From contig JALXCS010000038.1 in assembly GCA_026990815.1 (NCBI GenBank), positions 1 through 13,616 of the forward strand: a DNA stretch of 13,616 nucleotides, in the 5' to 3' direction. Positions 1 to 7,189 of this stretch are shown piece after piece. This stretch comes from Methylomonas sp. GTDB lineage: Bacteria > Pseudomonadota > Gammaproteobacteria > Methylococcales > Methylomonadaceae. The stretch's first letter is position 1; the number at the start of each line of letters is the position of its first letter. The notes under the pieces were generated by a model. The model saw only the letters and a list, made by a program, of their open reading frames with translations, made no database searches and had not been told where the DNA came from. A program made the translations under genes and the position numbers.

Positions 1-2
1 AT

Positions 3-92
3 CGAAGATATTGGCCTGAACAAATTTTTGATAGATTGCTATACGCGTGTATTCATGCAGACCCCGTTACTTTACGGGAGCTAAAGGCGTAA
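3..92 (+). CDS. Possible 3' end of an unidentified plus-strand gene (partial)
   Basis: The third forward frame is open from the window edge to a TAA at 90-92 and encodes 29 residues beginning RRYWPEQIFDRLL and ending TLRELKA. I do not recognise a family. The first frame is also open from position 1 to 84, so openness alone proves little here. The case for a real plus-strand gene is indirect: a hairpin with a T-rich tail lies downstream at 233-259 on the same strand, and the first frame is open again from 85 to 246 with a convincing hydrophobic segment. The two stretches could be one gene broken by a +1 frameshift near 84-90, or two unrelated stretches. Confidence 0.25.
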   Translation, partial: RRYWPEQIFDRLLYACIHADPVTLRELKA

Positions 93-246
93 TCAAGAAA
101 TAACTGATTGGATTACTTGGGCTATTCCAGCGATTATTGTTATCGTAGGTCTATTATTTTATGCGGTTGCATTTCCTTCCCCTTTGGAAGAAATGAAAAA
201 ATTAAAATACTTTATGCTATTGTATTGCTATGAAGCGGAAAATTAA
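85..246 (+). pseudogene. Open stretch encoding one membrane segment, no normal start; possible frameshifted gene tail
   Basis: The first forward frame is open from 85 to a TAA at 244-246 and encodes 53 residues. It contains a clear transmembrane-like run (WITWAIPAIIVIVGLLFYAVAF), written here as two halves WITWAIPAIIV and IVGLLFYAVAF, followed by a short hydrophilic tail ending YEAEN. There is no ATG, GTG or TTG with a ribosome-binding site ahead of the hydrophobic part; the first ATG (194) comes after it. The stretch therefore cannot be a normal gene by itself. It overlaps the third-frame open stretch that stops at 92, which fits a C-terminal membrane anchor separated from its gene by a one-base shift. 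The stop codon lies in the loop of the hairpin at 233-259. No family is recognised. Confidence 0.25.
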
Positions 247-259
247 TAGATTTCCGCTT
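233..259 (+). terminator. Hairpin, probable rho-independent terminator
   Basis: AAGCGGAAA (233-241) pairs perfectly with TTTCCGCTT (251-259) around a 9-nt loop, a 9-bp stem. On the plus strand it is followed by TAATTTC, extending a T-rich tail (CTTTAATTT). The minus-strand side has no such tail, so I orient it to the plus strand. It could still help to insulate the minus-strand Sco-cytochrome gene that ends at 278. Confidence 0.5.
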
Positions 260-277
260 TAATTTCGGGAAATGAAG

Positions 278-1222
278 TTATTTTTTTGACGCCAGACTTT
301 TTTTCCGCAGACGTTTACTCTCCTCTTCAATAAATTCCAGCAACACCATTGCCTCCTCTTTGTTCAAACGCAAATTGGGCATGGCCAATTTGTTGTATTT
401 TTCGTAAAGTGCAATGGCGACAGGGTCTTTCTTTTTTAACATTTGACCCGGCGCTTTCAGCCAGTCAAGCAGCCATTGTTTATCGCGTTTTTGAGTGACG
501 CCCAAAAGATCAGGGCCTAAAGCATCAGCTAGTTCATTGCCGTTAAGAGAATGACAGCTTGCACATCGGGTGCGAAAAATCTGTTCTCCCCTAGAAATAT
601 TTCGCAGTTCAGGCGCATTTTTATAACTGACAAGTTTCGGTCGGGATTTTCCACCTGTTAGCCAATTGCCAAGCTGGTCAGCCAGAACATGAGGATTTTC
701 AAAGGGTGAACGTTTCATCCAACGCCCGGTTTTTTGATTGCCGATAATCATGCTGACATTATGATTATTTGAGCCATCCTGAATTTCGTCGATATAAAGC
801 CCCAGTTTTTTACGTAATAAATCAATATCTGATTTTTTCCCTGTTAGAAAAGTCCAGCGAGCTTTGAATTTTTGTTTGTAGCTTTTTAATACCACTGGCG
901 TGTCATTATCAGGATCGATGGTGATAGAGTAAAAAAATATTTCTTTACCCAGTTTTCTCCCCAGTATTTTTTGGACACTGACCAGTTGGGCTGTTTCCAG
1001 AGGGCAACTTTCAGCGCAGTGGGTATAAATAAAGTTGATGGCGACAATTTTATCCTTAATCAGGTCATCAAAAAAATGTACTTTTTTACCCTCCTGAGTA
1101 ATTAAGGGTATGTTTGGAAAATAATTAGCACCCCAAGGGGATGCGGCAAGTAAAATTTTAGAATTGCCAAGTATAAAGGTCATGGCAATTATTCTGATAG
1201 ATTTATAAATTGTTATTCTCAT
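278..1222 (-). CDS. Sco1/SenC domain fused to cytochrome c
   Basis: Exported or membrane-anchored fusion of 314 aa. Numbering is from the ATG at 1222, which has GGGAG nine bases upstream and leads straight into a basic-hydrophobic signal peptide. A longer ATG at 1258 would add 12 residues and place them before the signal, so I reject it. Residues about 28-190 are a Sco1/SenC thioredoxin fold with the copper motif CAESCP (C69, C73), the TIDPDND strand and the third copper ligand H154 in HNVSM. Residues about 205-305 are a class I cytochrome c domain with haem motif CASCH (220-224) and a likely axial Met in LAMPNL (M281). Sco proteins deliver copper to or reduce thiols of copper sites, classically CuA of cytochrome oxidase. 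No oxidase subunit is nearby; the upstream neighbour is a multicopper oxidase 54 bases away on the same strand. I infer copper loading of, or electron transfer with, that enzyme. Confidence 0.9.
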   Translation of the reverse strand: MRITIYKSIRIIAMTFILGNSKILLAASPWGANYFPNIPLITQEGKKVHFFDDLIKDKIVAINFIYTHCAESCPLETAQLVSVQKILGRKLGKEIFFYSITIDPDNDTPVVLKSYKQKFKARWTFLTGKKSDIDLLRKKLGLYIDEIQDGSNNHNVSMIIGNQKTGRWMKRSPFENPHVLADQLGNWLTGGKSRPKLVSYKNAPELRNISRGEQIFRTRCASCHSLNGNELADALGPDLLGVTQKRDKQWLLDWLKAPGQMLKKKDPVAIALYEKYNKLAMPNLRLNKEEAMVLLEFIEEESKRLRKKSLASKK

Positions 1223-1276
1223 TTTATTAGACTCCCGGTATTTAAAGATGTGGCGCATCCATGCGCCTTAAAATCA

Positions 1277-4200
1277 TCAGTTTCCTTTTCCAATCTTGTC
1301 AAATTTACGCGCCCGATGAATGGCGGAGTCAATTGTTAATGGAGTTGGGCAGTTGACAACATGCGGTGATTGCAAATTGTCAAAGTTGTAGTTATTGGTG
1401 CCGATATTGGCAGCAGGTGATAACTCGAGAACTTCCAGTTTACCCTCAGCTCGTAACTGTTTGAGCGTTTTTAAACCTTTAACAACCCCAACGCTTTCAA
1501 CTGCAGGCGTTAGCCAGTGAGCAAAACCAATATGCCACATTGGGCTATAGTTATCTTCGGGCATAAAGTAGGAAGGCACCCCCACCTGACTGCCAAAAGG
1601 CCCACCGCCCAGAACGCCATTACCATCCGAGGGAGTGTTTGGATAGCTTGGTCGAATAGGCGCCGGTGGCAAAAACTGAATCAACGGTACTGCGCTACCA
1701 GCCAGGTGTTTATGTTTGGGAACATAAGGAACCCCCATTGCTTTTGAAGGGCCAAACGGGAAGGTATCAACAACAAGGTAATATGGCAGGTAATCACCTT
1801 CCGCTGACCATGACTTGTGCAACTTTAGTGTGACATGAGGATTGTTACCATCAGTGACCAGTTCCACAACATGCCCAGAGGCATGTAAGCCGCCCCAAAC
1901 ATTGCCGTTATACGGGCAGCTGGTGTTGGCAGGTAAATCAGGGAAGCCCAGGCAGCTTTCATCAATCCTGTTATGTTCCCATGGTTTATCACCCCATTTG
2001 ATCATAATGGCGTTGAACACTACTTGTTTACCCTTGTAGTTTACTCGGCGTAAAGGAGAGTAGGTATTATCATCATCAACCAGTGGAATATCGACTGGGT
2101 TTTCATCATTTGCCCAGATTGGGTTAGGCAAGTCACCATAGAATGTCCAATGGCCATCCTCAGAAATACTGGCTTCTGCTGTAGCAGCAACCGGTGTATT
2201 TGCAAGTCCTCCTGCCCAGGCAAGCCCCATTTCTTCAGCTACTTGTTTGTCACTGGCATCATGAACAAAGAACCAGACATCACGTTTATTACCATTAGCA
2301 TCAATATTAGTGCCTTTAGTTAAGGGAAAGGTCGCTGTACCTCGTTCATTATCGGGTTCAAAATCAGAAATTGCGTCACCTATTGGATTGTCTCTGATAT
2401 TATCCAGATGACCAATAACAGCATTTTTTACCCAGACGTGCAGAGGGTCAAGTATTGGTCCGAATTCTCCTGTGGCATCACCAGTTCTGGCAGTGGGAAG
2501 TGCCACCGAGTCAACATATCCGACGCCATCCCAGGTAGGTAGTGGTGTAGGCATTAGTTTAACCTGTCCGGGGTGTTCAATATCCCAGCGAAGCAGCATG
2601 GCATGATCTTCATGTTGTGTATTATGACAATGTTCCATAAAAGTACCGGCAAACTCCCTAAAACGAATGGCAATTTCGATCAGGCTGGCACTGTCCTTTT
2701 GTGGTCCCAATCGATAGACATCTTTTCGTGCCCATTTTTCCCATTCGGGCGGTTTTTTGCCATCTTTTCGCAAGATAATTCCTTCTTCAAAATGAATATG
2801 AATTGGGTGACTCCAGGTGCCACTGTTAATGATGCGCCATACTTCCAATCCCCCGGAATTTTTGGTTGGTGCTGCAGAAATTCGGCGAGGATCCATGCCA
2901 AAGCCAGCGCCACCATCAGTTTTAATAACCCAGGGTTTGTCGTCAGTGGGTTGCTTTTCAAACTCAAATGAACGGTGAACAGCATTGGCAAGTTCTGTTG
3001 CTGCCGGTCTATGAATGGGTATCATTTTGTTTTTTCCAGCGACATACATGGCGGGGTCCATGCTCAAATCTTTTCCATAGTATTTTTGAACACGAAATTC
3101 CAGAAATTTACCAACAACCGGATCACCATTGACCCAACGGTCAGCAATTCCATCACCGTCATCATCTACTTGTTCTGCCTGGTAGGTGCCGCTGACGACA
3201 TCAGATAATGGGATAGGCTTGTCTGTTGCCTGGCCATCCTTATGCTGAAGTAAATTTATCATGTAAATTTTGTCTCCTTCATTGAATTGACTGAAATCGA
3301 CTATAATGTCGTATCGTTCAGCAATACCCTGAGTCGGTAATTCGCCATTTGCAAAATAGACAGAATGTTCCATGATATTGCCATCATTGGCGATCATATA
3401 AAATGGCACAGGATTACCCTGTTGATCGACAAGGGCAACTTTGAAGTAACGCGATACTGAACCATTTAGCAAACGGAAACGATATTTGCGGGCCCGAACT
3501 TTAAAGTACGGTTTATATAACCAGTTGACAGTCATTACATCACCAATAAATCCAGACTGGTTAAAAGGGTTAAACCATAACTGGCCGTCCGCATCCCAGG
3601 CTTTTTCCGCGAGCAATAGATTTACATCATAATCCCGGTTGCCCCAGTCGAGTGCTGTTCCACTAGGAAAACGAAGATTAACGCCATCATTGATTCGTTC
3701 ATTGCCTCGATCTATGGCACTGTAATAGTTCATCATTGCAGCGCTGCCCTTGTAGACATTCTGAGCGGTAAAATCCAGCATGTGGTCGTGAAACCAATGA
3801 GTACTCATGGTTTCACGCCAGTCTCCAGGGATTTTTTTAATACCTCCATGACCATTTGGCATGCCTGCCTTGCGATCAGTAGCCGCGATATTTATTGAAT
3901 CACGGCTCGCGAGTTGCATTGGCCAGCGGTAATCATAAAACTGCCCTGGGAAGAAGAAGGCATTGGTGTAGCCATCACTTTCAGCTGGGTTGTGACCATT
4001 GTGTTCATGAGTTGTAAGGGTATGCACTCCAAAACCACGGTTGGTGCTGACATCGATCGGTAAAGCATTATAGTGACGCATTAACACCGGTTCTCCATAA
4101 CGCGCTTTCAGCAGTTTGGGCGGGAAGGTGCCATCAAATGTCCAAAGTGTTTCAGATTTTTGAATTGGCATGTTGGGATGAAATTTCACCTGGATGCCTT

Positions 4201-5029
4201 TGGTGGTTCCTTCAAAACCGGGTAATCCGGTTGTGTTGTGATATAGTCCATGATGACCAAATTCCCCCCTTCGGTATCGGTGGGATTGTTTGCGATTACG
4301 GAGTCCACCATTTGTACGTGCTCCGGTAGTAGCTGTTTGAAAATATTTTTTTGGCTTAAATTCTTTCCAGCGTTGATGAGACCATCCCAAGCCGGGTGGT
4401 CGTCCTTCCGCTGGAGGATCATTTAGTTCTCGACCAAGAAACTGTTCGATTTCTGACTGCCATGGGTTCAGCTGTCTGGTGTTGGCAAACTTTTTTGGAA
4501 ACGGCCAGATGCGTTGCCTTAGAAATCGGTCAAGTTGATGTCCATTCGGTGTGCTTTGAGCATTGTCGGGTATAGGCAATGATCTCCAGCGCCACGGTTT
4601 TCTTTTGTACCAGCGCCAAAATTTTATGCGTTTGGTGCCAAACTCTTCAAATCGTAACATTTGTTGGGTAAATGGTGCTGCTCCAAATAAAGGGCTGGGT
4701 GGGCCATTGGTAGGAATATTAAAGACACCATCATCCCGCTGTTCATTTTTCTGAACAGCATTGGCTTCATGAGTATCTTCGTTGGTTTCGGTGAATCCCC
4801 CCTCCAGAGCGCCTTGGTTGGCTTCAGGCAAACCGGTAGGTAATTCGCCAAATGTTGGTCCTGTAAAGTGGGACGGATCATGTTGACTTGGAAAAATACG
4901 ACCTCTTTTGTGGCCAGCATTGCTGCTAGTAACTGCAATGAGAAGGCCGGCAGTTAAAAAGGCTGTAAAAATTAGCTTTAGTAATTGTGGTGCGCTAGCA
5001 AAACCACTTGGTGGATGTTTATTTTTCAT
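1277..5029 (-). CDS. Very large secreted multicopper oxidase (CotA-type copper sites)
   Basis: The ATG at 5029 is chosen because AGGAGAG sits five bases upstream; an in-frame TTG at 5044 would place that site inside the gene. The product is 1250 aa. Residues about 1-38 look like a signal peptide (hydrophobic LLKLIFTAFLTAGLLIAV, then SSNAG). Cupredoxin domains span about 290-820. Copper motifs in order: HEHNGH (341-346), HWFHDH (411-416), HPIHIH (741-746) and HCHNTQHEDHAM (800-811). In the last, the Cys to His and Cys to Met spacings (5 and 10) equal those of Bacillus CotA, so all type 1, 2 and 3 ligands with an axial Met appear present. The family oxidises phenols, bilirubin or metal ions and reduces O2 to water. 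Most CotA relatives are about 500-600 aa; the excess is an N-terminal region of about 250 residues and a C-terminal region of about 425 residues that I cannot classify. It is probably co-transcribed with the downstream Sco-cytochrome gene. A manganese oxidase role is possible by analogy with MofA but is unproven. Confidence 0.93.
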   Translation of the reverse strand: MKNKHPPSGFASAPQLLKLIFTAFLTAGLLIAVTSSNAGHKRGRIFPSQHDPSHFTGPTFGELPTGLPEANQGALEGGFTETNEDTHEANAVQKNEQRDDGVFNIPTNGPPSPLFGAAPFTQQMLRFEEFGTKRIKFWRWYKRKPWRWRSLPIPDNAQSTPNGHQLDRFLRQRIWPFPKKFANTRQLNPWQSEIEQFLGRELNDPPAEGRPPGLGWSHQRWKEFKPKKYFQTATTGARTNGGLRNRKQSHRYRRGEFGHHGLYHNTTGLPGFEGTTKGIQVKFHPNMPIQKSETLWTFDGTFPPKLLKARYGEPVLMRHYNALPIDVSTNRGFGVHTLTTHEHNGHNPAESDGYTNAFFFPGQFYDYRWPMQLASRDSINIAATDRKAGMPNGHGGIKKIPGDWRETMSTHWFHDHMLDFTAQNVYKGSAAMMNYYSAIDRGNERINDGVNLRFPSGTALDWGNRDYDVNLLLAEKAWDADGQLWFNPFNQSGFIGDVMTVNWLYKPYFKVRARKYRFRLLNGSVSRYFKVALVDQQGNPVPFYMIANDGNIMEHSVYFANGELPTQGIAERYDIIVDFSQFNEGDKIYMINLLQHKDGQATDKPIPLSDVVSGTYQAEQVDDDGDGIADRWVNGDPVVGKFLEFRVQKYYGKDLSMDPAMYVAGKNKMIPIHRPAATELANAVHRSFEFEKQPTDDKPWVIKTDGGAGFGMDPRRISAAPTKNSGGLEVWRIINSGTWSHPIHIHFEEGIILRKDGKKPPEWEKWARKDVYRLGPQKDSASLIEIAIRFREFAGTFMEHCHNTQHEDHAMLLRWDIEHPGQVKLMPTPLPTWDGVGYVDSVALPTARTGDATGEFGPILDPLHVWVKNAVIGHLDNIRDNPIGDAISDFEPDNERGTATFPLTKGTNIDANGNKRDVWFFVHDASDKQVAEEMGLAWAGGLANTPVAATAEASISEDGHWTFYGDLPNPIWANDENPVDIPLVDDDNTYSPLRRVNYKGKQVVFNAIMIKWGDKPWEHNRIDESCLGFPDLPANTSCPYNGNVWGGLHASGHVVELVTDGNNPHVTLKLHKSWSAEGDYLPYYLVVDTFPFGPSKAMGVPYVPKHKHLAGSAVPLIQFLPPAPIRPSYPNTPSDGNGVLGGGPFGSQVGVPSYFMPEDNYSPMWHIGFAHWLTPAVESVGVVKGLKTLKQLRAEGKLEVLELSPAANIGTNNYNFDNLQSPHVVNCPTPLTIDSAIHRARKFDKIGKGN

Positions 5030-5100
5030 TTTGCTCTCCTGCAATCTTTAGTTGATTAGTGGAATAGTTGTAGAGTGACCCAAGTTCAGCAACATCAATA

Positions 5101-5126
5101 AAACTCATGGAACATACCTGGAGTTT
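5101..5126 (-). repeat. Inverted repeat in the oxidase leader
   Basis: AAACTC (5101-5106) and GAGTTT (5121-5126) are perfect complements separated by 14 bases. If the promoter at 5136-5163 is real, this lies just after the transcription start and could form a leader hairpin or an operator. The 6-bp arms are short enough to be chance. Confidence 0.25.
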
Positions 5127-5135
5127 CAGAATCAC

Positions 5136-5163
5136 ATTATCGAAGAAGGCTTACAATCAGCAA
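5136..5163 (-). promoter_or_regulatory. Weak sigma70-like promoter candidate for the oxidase operon
   Basis: On the minus strand TTGCTG (5158-5163) is followed after 16 bases by GATAAT (5136-5141). The -10 matches TATAAT at five of six positions, the -35 only at the TTG. Transcription would start near 5129, leaving a leader of about 100 bases before the oxidase ATG at 5029. Confidence 0.25.
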
Positions 5164-5183
5164 GGTAATAGACTACAGGATTT

Positions 5184-5218
5184 TTGTGAATTATTAAACT
5201 TGACTTAAATTGTGAATT
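5184..5218. repeat. Direct repeat TTGTGAATT, two copies
   Basis: TTGTGAATT occurs at 5184-5192 and again at 5210-5218, 26 bases start to start, on either side of a TTGACT box. The spacing is near two and a half helical turns. It may be a regulator-binding pair acting on the oxidase operon, or a chance repeat in AT-rich sequence. Confidence 0.3.
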
Positions 5219-5228
5219 TATTTATATG
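5200..5228 (+). promoter_or_regulatory. Plus-strand promoter-like sequence with no obvious gene
   Basis: TTGACT (5200-5205) is followed after 17 bases by TATATG (5223-5228), giving five of six and four of six consensus matches. No convincing plus-strand gene lies downstream before the minus-strand exporter gene, so if active it would yield a short RNA or a transcript antisense to the exporter 3' end. Confidence 0.25.
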
Positions 5229-5294
5229 GGGTGCGGAATATCAAGATAGACTACTCAAAAATGGCTGGGTATTGGCGCAATCTCGTTTAAATGT

Positions 5295-5314
5295 TTTGGA
5301 AAAAATGTTCCAAA
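5295..5314 (-). terminator. Hairpin just after the ABC exporter gene, weak terminator candidate
   Basis: TTTGGAA (5295-5301) pairs perfectly with TTCCAAA (5308-5314) around a 6-nt loop, 17 bases past the exporter stop codon. The stem is AT-rich and the sequence after it on the minus strand (ACATTTAAAC) has no proper T-run, so termination would be inefficient. Confidence 0.25.
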
Positions 5315-5330
5315 TGGAATGAATAAAAGC

Positions 5331-7088
5331 TCAAATATCCAACAAAATATCACCACGTTGATGTTGCCACATGGAAAAATACTTGCCTTTTTGCTGGAGT
5401 AATTGTTGATGTGTGCCTTGTTCTACGATCCGGCCCTTATCCAGAACAATAATTCGATCCATACGTAATATGGTAGATAAGCGGTGAGCAATAATTATTG
5501 CGGTTTTATATTCGACTAGAGCAAAAATAGCCTGCTGGATTTTTTGTTCAGTTAGCGAATCAAGTGCGCTTGTTGCTTCGTCCAGAACCACAATGGGTGC
5601 TTGTTCCAGTAGGGCTCTGGCAATGGCAATGCGCTGTTTCTCCCCACCAGAAAGTTTTACTCCCCGTTCTCCCACCTGGGTATCAAATTTCTCGGGGAGG
5701 GCATTGATAAATTCCAGGCTATGCGACTTTTCAGCAACTTCGAGTAACTGTTGTTCAGAAATATTCTGACCTAAAGTGATGTTATCCTTGATAGACCGGT
5801 GAAACAATTCCGGCTGTTGTGGCACCAGGGAGATTTGTTGACGTAGCGCCTCCAGTGTGAATTCCCGGGTATCAATTTCATCAAATAAAATTCGGCCACG
5901 CTGTGGTTCGACAAAGCGGAATAATAGTTTTGTTATTGATGTTTTTCCTGACCCTGAAGAGCCGACTAACGCTACTTTTTCTTTTGCTTTGATAGTTAGG
6001 CTAAAATCTTCGAATAGTTTGGGGGCATCATTATTTTGGGCATTGTATGAAAAAAATAGATGGCCAAAGTCAATTTTTCCTTGTTTTATTTTGTATGATT
6101 TTGCAGTAGGCTGATCAGTTTCTATATCGGTTTTCCTGAATACATCAGCCATTTCTGATGCATCGGCCAAAGCGGTAAAAAAATTACGAAAATTTCGACC
6201 AAATTCCCACAGTCGTTGAATCAGCATTAACATGATAGATTGAAACAAGACAAATTCGCCCACCTGAAAGTCACTAGTTTGCCACTTTTTTATCATCATA
6301 TAGACTAGTAAAAGTTCAATACCGAAAACCATTAATCCTTGAATGGCAAAAGAGATGAACATTAAAATCCAGGCTAGTTTTTTGTTCTTATAAACTGTGT
6401 CTGATGCTTGGTTGATCCGTTGTTGTTCATTGGATTCCAGAGCGAAGCTTTTCACCAAAAAAATATTGCTGATGGCATCAGAATATGCACCACCCACTTT
6501 TGAGTCGGCTTCAGCAACTGCCTTATCAAAACGTAATTTCCATATGGAGTAGCTGATATTCCAGAAAATAAATACAATAACCCAGATAATAAAATACCAG
6601 GCAAATTGGCGTTGTTGATGATAAAAAATAACAAACGAAATTGAAATCGCCATGATGTTCATTAAAAACTGGAACAGAAACCAGTCCATAATGACTTCAA
6701 AAGAACGGGAGAAACGATTGGCCTGTTTGATAAGGCTACCGGAAAAACTGTTTTCAAAAAAACTGTATTTTTGGTTTTTCAATACTTCGAAACAACGTTT
6801 TTCAAGTAAGTTAATGCCCCCACCTTCCAAAGGAATAATACCTACTTCCAGAATTCGCCAGGACAGCCAGATACAACCGTAACAAACGACAATGTAAATC
6901 AGGTTCTGAATAATCATTTGATAACCGCTGGCAGAATAATTTCTCGCAAGTTCGTTGGCAATATTTTTGTAGAATACCGGAACGTAAAAATCCAGCAGAG
7001 TGGCGCTGGTTAGTCCAATCAATACCAATAAAAACCAGCCTTTTTTTTGCCAGATAACGAGTCCATATTCTTTTAAGATGGTTTCCAT
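5331..7088 (-). CDS. ABC exporter half-transporter (fused membrane and ATPase domains)
   Basis: A 585-aa inner-membrane half-transporter of the type that works as a dimer and exports substrates using ATP. Residues about 15-310 form the six-helix membrane domain, with clear hydrophobic segments near 17-35, 60-77, 138-156, 163-180 and 243-266. The ATPase domain, about 338-580, is complete: Walker A GSSGSGKT (376-383), Q-loop VPQQPE (422-427), signature LSGGE (479-483), Walker B IVVLDEA (499-505) with catalytic E504, and switch H535 in IAHRLS. Length is normal for the MsbA/LmrA-like group. Substrate cannot be read from the sequence; there is no lpxK neighbour to suggest MsbA and no peptidase domain. 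The gene is divergent from tas with a 101-base spacer. No clear Shine-Dalgarno sequence precedes the ATG at 7088, which is unlike most genes in this window. Confidence 0.93.
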   Translation of the reverse strand: METILKEYGLVIWQKKGWFLLVLIGLTSATLLDFYVPVFYKNIANELARNYSASGYQMIIQNLIYIVVCYGCIWLSWRILEVGIIPLEGGGINLLEKRCFEVLKNQKYSFFENSFSGSLIKQANRFSRSFEVIMDWFLFQFLMNIMAISISFVIFYHQQRQFAWYFIIWVIVFIFWNISYSIWKLRFDKAVAEADSKVGGAYSDAISNIFLVKSFALESNEQQRINQASDTVYKNKKLAWILMFISFAIQGLMVFGIELLLVYMMIKKWQTSDFQVGEFVLFQSIMLMLIQRLWEFGRNFRNFFTALADASEMADVFRKTDIETDQPTAKSYKIKQGKIDFGHLFFSYNAQNNDAPKLFEDFSLTIKAKEKVALVGSSGSGKTSITKLLFRFVEPQRGRILFDEIDTREFTLEALRQQISLVPQQPELFHRSIKDNITLGQNISEQQLLEVAEKSHSLEFINALPEKFDTQVGERGVKLSGGEKQRIAIARALLEQAPIVVLDEATSALDSLTEQKIQQAIFALVEYKTAIIIAHRLSTILRMDRIIVLDKGRIVEQGTHQQLLQQKGKYFSMWQHQRGDILLDI

Positions 7089-7156
7089 ATTTGGATTTAT
7101 CAGGAGTGATTGTTAAGGTGATTGACTGAAATTGGTTTACAATCCCATCATAACAT

Positions 7157-7170
7157 TCAATATATATTGA
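7157..7170. promoter_or_regulatory. 14-bp perfect palindrome in the divergent spacer, possible operator
   Basis: TCAATATATATTGA is its own reverse complement. It lies in the 101-base spacer between the minus-strand exporter (start 7088) and tas (start 7190), ending 10 bases before the tas ribosome-binding site. A TATGAT box on the minus strand lies at 7147-7152, so a bound regulator could affect both directions. Part of the symmetry comes from the alternating TA core. Confidence 0.35.
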
Positions 7171-7179
7171 TTGAAAAAC

Positions 7180-7184
7180 AGGAG
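7180..7184 (+). promoter_or_regulatory. Ribosome-binding site of tas
   Basis: AGGAG five bases before the ATG at 7190 fixes the start of the aldo/keto reductase and gives a first residue run (MRYKRLGRSDLEV) that matches the start of E. coli Tas. Confidence 0.7.
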
Positions 7185-7189
7185 ATTTC

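Larger units (their letters stand above)
5045..5330. other. Intergenic region between the oxidase operon and the ABC exporter
   Basis: About 286 bases with no convincing gene. Both neighbours are on the minus strand, so this is the upstream region of the oxidase and the downstream region of the exporter. It holds a weak minus-strand promoter candidate (5136-5163), a stronger-looking plus-strand promoter candidate (5200-5228), a 9-bp direct repeat (5184-5192 and 5210-5218), and inverted repeats at 5101-5126 and 5295-5314. A 36-codon frame with a GTG start (5212-5322, plus) is open but has no clear ribosome-binding site. Confidence 0.6.

Noticed and set aside
2573..2971. Open frame of 132 codons on the plus strand
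   Set aside because: It is antisense to the copper-motif region of the oxidase, where the minus-strand reading is strongly conserved.
1277..5029. Naming the oxidase as a MnxG-type manganese oxidase
   Set aside because: MnxG is a six-domain protein with copper motifs split between its ends; here all four motifs lie within residues 341-811 in CotA-like order. Mn oxidation remains a hypothesis only.
5212..5322. 36-codon plus-strand frame with a GTG start
   Set aside because: It has no clear ribosome-binding site, and the promoter-like box overlaps its first codons, so a transcript from it would start too late to include the GTG.
5331..7088. Naming the exporter msbA
   Set aside because: All ABC motifs are shared by many exporters, and the lpxK gene that usually follows msbA is absent, so the specific name is not supported.
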